Assembly (NCBI GenBank): GCA_021823875.1
Contig: JAKAMD010000241.1
Coordinates: forward strand, 1-5,595
Length of the DNA stretch: 5,595 bases
Origin: Pseudomonadota bacterium
GTDB taxonomy: Bacteria; Pseudomonadota; Alphaproteobacteria; Rhizobiales; Xanthobacteraceae
Direction: 5' to 3'
Numbering within the stretch: the first letter of the stretch is position 1; each line of letters starts with the position of its first letter. The position numbers were made by a program, and so were the translations under genes. A model generated the notes under the pieces. That model saw only the letters and a program-made list of their open reading frames with translations. It made no database searches and had not been told where the DNA came from. Below are positions 1-5,130 of this stretch, one piece after another.

Positions 1-548
1 CCGACGAGCAGATGGCGCGCCTCACCGGCACCGTGCAGGAGATCGGCGAGGTGGTCAGCCTGATCCGCAACATCGCCGGGCAGACCAATCTCTTGGCGCT
101 CAACGCCACCATCGAGGCGGCGCGCGCGGGTGAGGCGGGGCGCGGCTTTTCCGTGGTCGCCTCGGAAGTGAAATCGCTGGCGGTGCAGACCGCCAACGCC
201 ACCGAGAAGATCGCCGGCCAGATCGAGGCGGTGCAGAATTCGACGCGCTTTGCCGTCGAGGCGATCCGGCGCAATACCGAGCGCATGCGCGAGATCGACG
301 GCTACACGTCGGCGGTAGCGCGCTCGCTCGATCAGCAGAACAGCGCGACCGACGAGATCTCCCACAACGTGTCGAGTGCGGCAGGCGGCGCCCAGGGCAT
401 GGTGAGCGTGCTCGACGAAGTCACCGCGGCGGCGTGCCAGACGCGCACGGCGGCGAGCCAGGTGCTGGAAGCGTCGGAATCGGTCGAGGCCGCGGCCTCC
501 GGGCTGCAGCATCGTATCGAGGGTTTCCTCGGCCGCGTCGCGGTCTGA
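1..548 (+). CDS. Methyl-accepting chemotaxis protein, C-terminal part (5' end outside window)
   Basis: This is the cytoplasmic signalling end of a chemoreceptor, which forms a long antiparallel coiled coil and controls the CheA kinase through CheW at its hairpin tip. The frame is open from base 3 and ends at TGA 546-548, giving 181 visible residues. The highly conserved tip runs from about visible residue 22 to 58 and includes IAGQTNLLALNATIEAARAG followed by EAGRGFSVVASEV, which is diagnostic of the family. The rest is alanine-, glutamate- and serine-rich heptad-like helix, as expected of the descending coiled-coil arm with its methylation region. The sensor domain, membrane segments and any HAMP domain lie outside the window, so the ligand cannot be inferred. 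The protein ends in FLGRVAV and has no CheR/CheB-binding pentapeptide of the NWETF type. The gene converges on pheA, with only 27 bp between the two stop codons and no clear terminator there. Confidence 0.95.
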   Translation, partial: DEQMARLTGTVQEIGEVVSLIRNIAGQTNLLALNATIEAARAGEAGRGFSVVASEVKSLAVQTANATEKIAGQIEAVQNSTRFAVEAIRRNTERMREIDGYTSAVARSLDQQNSATDEISHNVSSAAGGAQGMVSVLDEVTAAACQTRTAASQVLEASESVEAAASGLQHRIEGFLGRVAV

Positions 549-575
549 TCGCGCGGGAGCCCAGCGCGGCCGCGT

Positions 576-1433
576 TTAATCCTTCTCTTCCTTGAACGTG
601 CCGCGGAAGGGGTGCGAGGGATAAACGCCGAGGATGCGCAGTTCCTTGGAGAAGAAGGCGAGTTCCTCCAGCGCAAACACCAGCGCGCGGTCGTCGGGAT
701 GGCCTTCCACGTCGGCATAGAATTGCGTCGCGAAGAAGTTGCCGCCGACCATGTAGCTTTCAAGCTTGGTCATGTTGACGCCGTTGGTGGCGAACCCGCC
801 GAGCGCCTTGTAGAGCGCAGCCGGCACGTTGCGTACCCGGAACACAAACGTCGTAATGACCTTGCCGTTGCCGGGCTTGGCCCATTTCTTTTCGCGCGAC
901 AGCACGACGAAGCGCGTGGTCGAGTGCGACTCGTCCTCGACGTTCTCCTTCAGAATGTTGAGTCCGTAGATCTCCGCCGCCAGCCGCGAGGCGATGGCCG
1001 CACGCGTGGGATCGTTGCTCTCGGAGACTTCGCGCGCGGAACCGGCGGTGTCGGCGGCGACGATCGGCTTCAACTTCATCTCGCGGATGATGCCGCGGCA
1101 TTGGCCGAGCGCCATCACGTGGCTCTCGACGCTCTTGATCGTATCCAGGCTGGCGCCCTTGGGCGCCATCAGCTGGTTGCGGATCGGCAGGAACCATTCG
1201 GCGACGATGTGCAGGTCGGAATCCGGCATCAGATGGTGGATGTCGGCCACCCGTCCGGCCACCGAGTTCTCGATCGGGATCATGCCGAGGTCGACCTCGC
1301 CGCGCTCGAGCGCAGTGAAGCAGTCCTCGAAGGTGGGGCAGGGCACCGGTTCGTAATCGGGATAGGCTTCGCGGCAGGCCAGATGCGAATTCGCGCCCGG
1401 CTCGCCCTGGAAAATGATCTTCTTGCTACTCAT
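576..1433 (-). CDS. pheA: Prephenate dehydratase (monofunctional, with C-terminal ACT domain)
   Basis: The enzyme converts prephenate to phenylpyruvate, the committed step of phenylalanine synthesis in the cytoplasm. From ATG 1433 it has 285 residues, the usual length of the monofunctional form; no chorismate mutase domain is attached. The catalytic domain opens with IIFQGEPGANSH (residues 6-17). It continues with the IPIENSVAGRV segment (52-62) and the active-site TTRF motif (172-175, in DESHSTTRF). The ACT domain spans about 194-271. Its effector-binding motifs differ from the enterobacterial ones: AALY (205-208) replaces GALV and ESYM (225-228) replaces ESRP. A GTG at 1448 would add five residues, but ATG 1433 is preferred because a GGGA ribosome-binding site lies 6 nt before it and the next residues match the family start. 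It lies 54 bp downstream of kdsB and is probably co-transcribed with it. Confidence 0.95.
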   Translation of the reverse strand: MSSKKIIFQGEPGANSHLACREAYPDYEPVPCPTFEDCFTALERGEVDLGMIPIENSVAGRVADIHHLMPDSDLHIVAEWFLPIRNQLMAPKGASLDTIKSVESHVMALGQCRGIIREMKLKPIVAADTAGSAREVSESNDPTRAAIASRLAAEIYGLNILKENVEDESHSTTRFVVLSREKKWAKPGNGKVITTFVFRVRNVPAALYKALGGFATNGVNMTKLESYMVGGNFFATQFYADVEGHPDDRALVFALEELAFFSKELRILGVYPSHPFRGTFKEEKD

Positions 1434-1467
1434 GATACGTCCCACCACGCAAAAACACCGGTTCGTT

Positions 1468-1488
1468 ACGCGCCCCCCTCGGGCGCGT
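1468..1488 (-). other. Stem-loop at the kdsB stop codon, in the kdsB-pheA gap
   Basis: A perfect 8-bp inverted repeat, ACGCGCCC (1468-1475) and GGGCGCGT (1481-1488), has a 5-nt loop. The stem begins in the last base of the kdsB stop codon. On the minus strand the stem is followed by about 12 mixed bases and only then by five Ts (1455-1451), so it is not a canonical intrinsic terminator. It could be a weak attenuator, an RNA-stability hairpin, or chance in GC-rich DNA. There is no phenylalanine-rich leader peptide in the 54-bp gap. Confidence 0.4.
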
Positions 1489-2219
1489 CAACCGGCGAGC
1501 ATCCTGCGCGCTTTGTCGAGGTCCTCCGGTGTGTCGACACCGAGCGGTACGGTTTTCACCACCATCACGTCGATGCGCATGCCGGCATCGAGCGCGCGCA
1601 ACTGTTCGAGCCGCTCGCGCTGCTCGTTGGGAGAGGGCGGCATTTTCACGAAGCGTTCGAGCGCGGCCCGCCGATAGGCGTAGAGCCCGATATGGTGATA
1701 GTGCGGGCCGGGCCCGCTGGCGTCGGCGCGCGTGAAGGTCGTCGCGCGCAGGTGGCGCGGCGCGACCGGCGTGCCGATCGCCTTGACCACATTGGGATTG
1801 GTCAGCTCGGCCGGGTCGGTGATCTCGGCGGCGAGCGTCGCGATATCGACCGCCGGGTCGGCGAGCGGCGTCAGCGCGGCCCGGATTTCGGCCGGGTCGA
1901 CGGTGGGCAGATCGCCCTGCACATTGACCACGATGTCGAAGCGCTGCTCGGGATCGAGCGCCTCCAGCGCCTCGTAGATGCGGTCGGAGCCGGAGGCATG
2001 GTCGGCGCGGGTCATCAGCGCGCGGCCCCCGGCCTTTTCCACTGCCGTCGCCACGGCTTCCGAATCGGTCGCCACCACCGCGCTGCCCACGCCCGCCGCC
2101 TGGGCGCGGCGCAGCACCTGGACGATCATGGGCACGCCGCCGATATCGGCCAGCGGCTTGCCGGGCAGGCGGGTGGAGGCCATGCGGGCCGGGATGAGGA
2201 TGATCGCTTGATGAGGCAT
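1488..2219 (-). CDS. kdsB: 3-deoxy-manno-octulosonate cytidylyltransferase (CMP-KDO synthetase)
   Basis: The enzyme activates KDO with CTP to give CMP-KDO, the sugar donor for the inner core of lipopolysaccharide; it acts in the cytoplasm. The 243-residue product has the normal family length. The nucleotide-binding start IPARMASTRLPGKPL (9-23) is clear. It is followed by TDSEAV (51-56), SGSDRIYEAL (76-85), NVQGDLP (99-105), HIGLYAYRR (176-184), NEQRERLEQLRAL (198-210) and GVDTPEDL (227-234), in the order expected of KdsB. The NVQGD segment carries L where enterobacterial enzymes have E. The frame is open upstream to 2360, but ATG 2219 is chosen because the family begins directly at this point and the extension runs through the promoter region; its ribosome-binding site is weak. 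It is the first gene of a probable kdsB-pheA unit and diverges from the cytochrome gene. Confidence 0.95.
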   Translation of the reverse strand: MPHQAIILIPARMASTRLPGKPLADIGGVPMIVQVLRRAQAAGVGSAVVATDSEAVATAVEKAGGRALMTRADHASGSDRIYEALEALDPEQRFDIVVNVQGDLPTVDPAEIRAALTPLADPAVDIATLAAEITDPAELTNPNVVKAIGTPVAPRHLRATTFTRADASGPGPHYHHIGLYAYRRAALERFVKMPPSPNEQRERLEQLRALDAGMRIDVMVVKTVPLGVDTPEDLDKARRMLAG

Positions 2220-2246
2220 CGGACTGCTGCTTGAGCCTTGGCGGCG

Positions 2247-2274
2247 CTTATACGGGTTGCCAGCCGCCAGGCAA
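2247..2274 (-). promoter_or_regulatory. Candidate housekeeping promoter of kdsB-pheA
   Basis: On the minus strand TTGCCT (2274-2269) and TATAAG (2252-2247) are separated by 16 nt. They match the sigma-70 hexamers at 4/6 and 5/6 positions. Transcription would start near 2240, about 20 nt before the kdsB ATG. This is seen by eye only. Confidence 0.45.
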
Positions 2275-2285
2275 ACCGGTATCTG
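2257..2285 (+). promoter_or_regulatory. Candidate promoter of the cytochrome c gene
   Basis: On the plus strand TTGCCA (2257-2262, 5/6 to the -35 consensus) and TATCTG (2280-2285, 3/6 to the -10) are separated by 17 nt. The start would lie about 65-70 nt before the cytochrome ATG. The -10 is weak. The site overlaps the kdsB promoter candidate on the other strand, so the two may compete. Confidence 0.3.
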
Positions 2286-2359
2286 GTTCGCCGCCGGCAG
2301 GGCTCTGACGGCACCCCGTAACTGCACCGTCATGCCCCCCATTCGGGAGCCGATCATCA

Positions 2360-2968
2360 ATGAATTCGTTTGAGCTTAACAAGGTCCTCGGCGCTATCCT
2401 GGGCACCTGTTTGGTGCTGGTTGCGCTGAATATTGGGGCTAACGCCCTGTTCGCTACCCCTAAACTGACCAAGCCCGGTTATGTGATCGCCGTATCGACC
2501 GGCGGCGCGGAAAAGAAGCCGGAGGTCAAGAAGGAAGTGCCGATCGCCGAGCTGCTCCAGCACGCCAACGTCGACAAGGGCAAGAATATCGCCAAGCAAT
2601 GCCAGGCCTGCCACACGCTGGAAAAGGGCGGCCCCAACCGGGTCGGGCCTAACCTCTACGGCATCGTCGGCGACGAGCGCGGCAAGGACCGTGGTGGCTT
2701 CAACTTCTCCGCCGCGATGAAGGCGAAGGGTGGCAAGTGGACCTTTGATGAGCTCAACAAGTTCCTCACCAACCCGCGCAACTACATCCAGGGTACGGCC
2801 ATGACCTTTGCCGGCCTGTCGCGCGACGACCAGCGCGCCGACGTGATCGCCTATCTGCGGACGCTGTCGGACAATCCGGTGCCGCTGCCCCCGCCGCCGG
2901 CCGCGCCGGCCAAGCCGGCGGAAGCGCCCAAGGCGGCTCCGGCCGCGCCTGCCGCGCCGGCGAAGTGA
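2360..2968 (+). CDS. cycM: Membrane-anchored class I cytochrome c (CycM / cytochrome c552 type)
   Basis: This is probably an electron carrier between the cytochrome bc1 complex and an aa3-type terminal oxidase, the role known for Bradyrhizobium CycM; it would be held at the periplasmic face by an uncleaved N-terminal helix. In the 202 residues, a hydrophobic anchor spans about 9-31 and lacks an obvious cleavage site. A linker follows (about 35-65). The single haem c site is CQACH (81-85), His85 being the proximal ligand. RVGPNLYGIVG (94-104) follows, and the likely distal Met148 lies in GTAMTFAG (145-152). The region NFSAAMKAKGGKW to DVIAYLRTL closely resembles mitochondrial cytochrome c. Residues 173-202 form a proline/alanine-rich low-complexity tail with spaced lysines. 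The start ATG 2360 has GGGAG (2345-2349) 10 nt upstream. The gene is monocistronic, with a strong terminator directly downstream. The cycM name rests on architecture and remembered sequence resemblance. Confidence 0.88.
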   Translation: MNSFELNKVLGAILGTCLVLVALNIGANALFATPKLTKPGYVIAVSTGGAEKKPEVKKEVPIAELLQHANVDKGKNIAKQCQACHTLEKGGPNRVGPNLYGIVGDERGKDRGGFNFSAAMKAKGGKWTFDELNKFLTNPRNYIQGTAMTFAGLSRDDQRADVIAYLRTLSDNPVPLPPPPAAPAKPAEAPKAAPAAPAAPAK

Positions 2969-2990
2969 CCGTAGCGCCAGTCTGAATACG

Positions 2991-3024
2991 AAACGGCCGG
3001 GTCATGCCCGGCCGTTTTGCTTTT
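2991..3024 (+). terminator. Intrinsic terminator of the cytochrome c gene
   Basis: A perfect 11-bp stem, AAACGGCCGGG (2991-3001) and CCCGGCCGTTT (3007-3017), has a 5-nt loop. It is followed by TTTTGCTTTT (3015-3024), the first three Ts of which belong to the stem. It starts 22 nt after the cytochrome stop codon and separates that gene from the downstream binding-protein operon. Confidence 0.92.
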
Positions 3025-3093
3025 CCCCGGCGCTGCGGGGCGTACCGGCCGCGACATGACCGCCCGGGTGCTGGTGGCGGACCGAAAAAGGGA

Positions 3094-3099
3094 CATAAT
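3094..3099 (+). promoter_or_regulatory. Possible -10 box for the binding-protein operon
   Basis: CATAAT (3094-3099) matches the sigma-70 -10 consensus at 5/6 positions and lies 46 nt before the ATG at 3146, downstream of the terminator, where a promoter is needed. No good -35 hexamer is visible 16-18 nt upstream (CTGGTG at 3071-3076), so this may be activator-dependent or simply wrong. Between it and the gene is a GC-only palindrome GGGCGCGCCC (3120-3129). Confidence 0.3.
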
Positions 3100-3145
3100 C
3101 ACCCGCGATTGCATGATCGGGGCGCGCCCGCTGGAGCACTTTGCG

Positions 3146-5041
3146 ATGAAATTGACCCGCCGCACCCTCATCCGCGCGACCGCCGCTGGTCTGGCGGCGC
3201 CGGCCCTCGGTACCGTCGGCGCGGCGCCCTTCGCACGACCGGCCTCGGCGCAAACCGAACAGCCGGCCTGGAAGCACGGGCTCTCGCTGTTTGGCGATGT
3301 GAAATATCCGCCCGGCTTCAAGCATTTCGACTACGTCAACCCGGCCGCTCCGCAGGGCGGCATGGTGCGGCTGTCCGGCTTCGGCACCTTCGACAATTTC
3401 AGTGAGGTGGTCGCCCTGGTGAAGGGCAGCCTCGCCATGGGCACCAACCTGTTCAACGAAACGCTGATGACGGGAGCGCTCGACGAGATCTCGACCGAGT
3501 ACGGCCTGTTGGCCGAAGCGGCGCACCATCCGGCCGATCATTCCTCCGTCACCTATCGGCTGAACGCGGCGGCGCGCTGGCACGACGGCATGCCGGTGAC
3601 CGTCGACGACGTGATCTATTCGTTCAACGTGATGAAGGAAAACCGGCCGGACCTCGCCGCCTATTACCGTCATGTGGTGAAGGCCGAGAAGACCGGCGAG
3701 CGCGAGATCACTTTCACCTTTGACGGCGCCGGCAACCGCGAACTGCCGAGCATCGTCGGGCAGTTGACCGTGCTGCCCAAGCATTGGTGGCAAGGCACCG
3801 ACAAGAACGGCAAGAAGCGCGACGTCACCCAGACCACGCTCGAACCCCCGCTCGGCTCCGGCCCCTATCGGGTCAAGGAATTCTCGCCCGGGCGTTCGAT
3901 CGTCTACGAGCAGGTCGAGAACTATTGGGGCAAGAACCTCAACGTGAATGTCGGCACCAACAACTTCAAGGAAATCCGTTTCGAATATTACCGCGATCCC
4001 ACCGTCACGCTGGAAGCCTTCAAGGGCGACCGCATTGATTGGCGCACCGAGAACAGCGCCAAGGACTGGGCGACGGCCTACGACTTCCCGGCGTTGCGCG
4101 AAAAGAAGGTGGTGAAGGAGGAGTTCCCGATCCGCAGCTTCGGCATCATGCAGGCATTTGCCTTCAACATCCGGCGGGCCAAGTTCCAGGATCCGCGCCT
4201 GCGCCGCGCCTTCAATTTCGCGCTCGATTTCAACGAGATGAACCGGCAGCTCTTCTTCGGCCAATACCAGCGCATCGATAGCTATTTCTACGGCACCGCG
4301 CTCGCCTGTTCGGGCGTGCCGCAGGGCCAGGAGCTGGAAATCCTGCAGGCGGTGAAGGACAAGGTGCCGCCGGAGCTGTTCAGCAAGCCCTACACCAATC
4401 CAACGGGCGGCAATCAACAAGCGGTGCGCAACAATCTGCGCGAAGCGCTCAAGCTGCTGCGGGAAGCGGGCTACGAGGTCAAGAACACCAAGCTCGTCAA
4501 CGGCAAGACCGGCGAGCCGTTGCAGGTTGAAATGCTGATCGTGCAGCCGGCCTTCGAGCGCGTGATGCTGTTCTACAAGTCGTATCTGCAGCGCCTCGGT
4601 ATCGGCGTCTCGGTGCGGCTGGTGGACAGCGCGCAATATGAGAACCGGCTGCGGCAGTGGGATTTCGACATCACCGTCGCGTCCTGGGGCGAGTCGTTGT
4701 CGCCCGGCAACGAGCAGCGCGGCTACTGGGGCTCGAAAGCCGCCGATCAGCCCGGCTCGCGCAATCTGGTCGGCATCAAGAACCCGGCGGTCGACACGCT
4801 GATCGAGCGCATCGTCTATGCCAAGAACCGCGCCGAGCTGGTCGCCGCCACCCATGCGCTCGACCGCGTGCTGCTGTGGAACAACTACGTGGTGCCGCAA
4901 TGGAGCTATCCGTTCCAGCGCACCGCGCGCTGGGACCGTTTCGGCCATCCGGACAAGATGCCGGAATACGGTTCCGCCGCCTTTCCGACCATCTGGTGGT
5001 GGGACAAGGAGAAGGCGGCCAAGGCACCACGGCGGTCTTGA
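3146..5041 (+). CDS. yejA: YejA-type extracellular solute-binding protein, family 5 (oligopeptide ABC importer), Tat-exported
   Basis: This is the periplasmic substrate-binding component of a peptide ABC importer. The 631-residue product has a twin-arginine signal: TRRTLIR (4-10), a hydrophobic stretch to about 29, and likely cleavage after ASA (33-35). The mature start LFGDVKYPPGFKHFDYVNP (48-66) followed by APQGG is typical of the YejA branch (COG4166). The family 5 core then shows ARWHDGMPVTVDDVIYSF (143-160), GSGPYRV (237-243), NYWGKNLNVN (259-268) and SPGNEQRGYW (519-528), with the usual tryptophan-rich end IWWWDKEKAAK (615-625). YejA family members bind peptides, microcin C or peptidoglycan-derived muropeptides; which applies here cannot be read from sequence. 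ATG 3146 is chosen because GGAG (3133-3136) lies 9 nt before it and the Tat signal follows. An in-frame ATG at 3113 lacks a ribosome-binding site. A second paralogue follows, so this is probably the first gene of the operon. Confidence 0.9.
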   Translation: MKLTRRTLIRATAAGLAAPALGTVGAAPFARPASAQTEQPAWKHGLSLFGDVKYPPGFKHFDYVNPAAPQGGMVRLSGFGTFDNFSEVVALVKGSLAMGTNLFNETLMTGALDEISTEYGLLAEAAHHPADHSSVTYRLNAAARWHDGMPVTVDDVIYSFNVMKENRPDLAAYYRHVVKAEKTGEREITFTFDGAGNRELPSIVGQLTVLPKHWWQGTDKNGKKRDVTQTTLEPPLGSGPYRVKEFSPGRSIVYEQVENYWGKNLNVNVGTNNFKEIRFEYYRDPTVTLEAFKGDRIDWRTENSAKDWATAYDFPALREKKVVKEEFPIRSFGIMQAFAFNIRRAKFQDPRLRRAFNFALDFNEMNRQLFFGQYQRIDSYFYGTALACSGVPQGQELEILQAVKDKVPPELFSKPYTNPTGGNQQAVRNNLREALKLLREAGYEVKNTKLVNGKTGEPLQVEMLIVQPAFERVMLFYKSYLQRLGIGVSVRLVDSAQYENRLRQWDFDITVASWGESLSPGNEQRGYWGSKAADQPGSRNLVGIKNPAVDTLIERIVYAKNRAELVAATHALDRVLLWNNYVVPQWSYPFQRTARWDRFGHPDKMPEYGSAAFPTIWWWDKEKAAKAPRRS

Positions 5042-5101
5042 CCCTCTCCCCTTGTGGGAGAGGGTGCCGAGCGAACGAAGTGAGCGAGGTGGGTGAAGGG
5101 T
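5042..5101 (+). repeat. GC-rich palindromic intergenic repeat, copy A
   Basis: This is a roughly 60-bp element starting directly after the TGA of the upstream binding-protein gene. Its left end is a hairpin with a perfect 9-bp stem, CCCTCTCCC (5042-5050) and GGGAGAGGG (5056-5064), with loop CTTGT. A variable middle (5067-5090) follows, and the right end is GGGTGAAGGGT (5091-5101). The first 25 bases (5042-5066) recur exactly in copy B on the opposite strand. The pattern resembles the dispersed palindromic repeats common between genes in Bradyrhizobium-like genomes; this family assignment is from memory. As transcribed it could stabilise upstream mRNA or tune expression between the two binding-protein genes. 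There is no U-tract, so it is not a standard terminator. Confidence 0.88.
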
Positions 5102-5130
5102 CTACGCTACCAGATGGAACAGAAATCGCC

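Noticed and set aside
565..574. Perfect palindrome CGCGGCCGCG between the chemoreceptor gene and pheA, as a bidirectional terminator
   Set aside because: It has no loop and no useful T-run after it on the plus strand beyond TTT. It is most likely chance in GC-rich DNA.
612..2234. 540-codon open frame on the plus strand, antisense to pheA and kdsB
   Set aside because: The translation is rich in H, R, G and D with no recognisable domain, as expected of a GC-rich shadow frame. The opposite strand carries two complete, well-conserved enzymes.
2220..2360. 47-residue N-terminal extension of KdsB
   Set aside because: The family begins at MPHQAIILIPAR, and the extension covers the divergent promoter region and even the cytochrome start.
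3017..3145. 43-residue N-terminal extension of the first binding protein
   Set aside because: It would begin inside the terminator stem of the preceding gene, lacks a ribosome-binding site, and would precede a normal Tat signal that starts at ATG 3146.
3002..4948. 648-codon open frame on the minus strand, antisense to the first binding protein
   Set aside because: Its composition is typical of an antisense shadow and it has no motif. The opposite strand encodes a full-length YejA-type protein with a signal peptide and ribosome-binding site.
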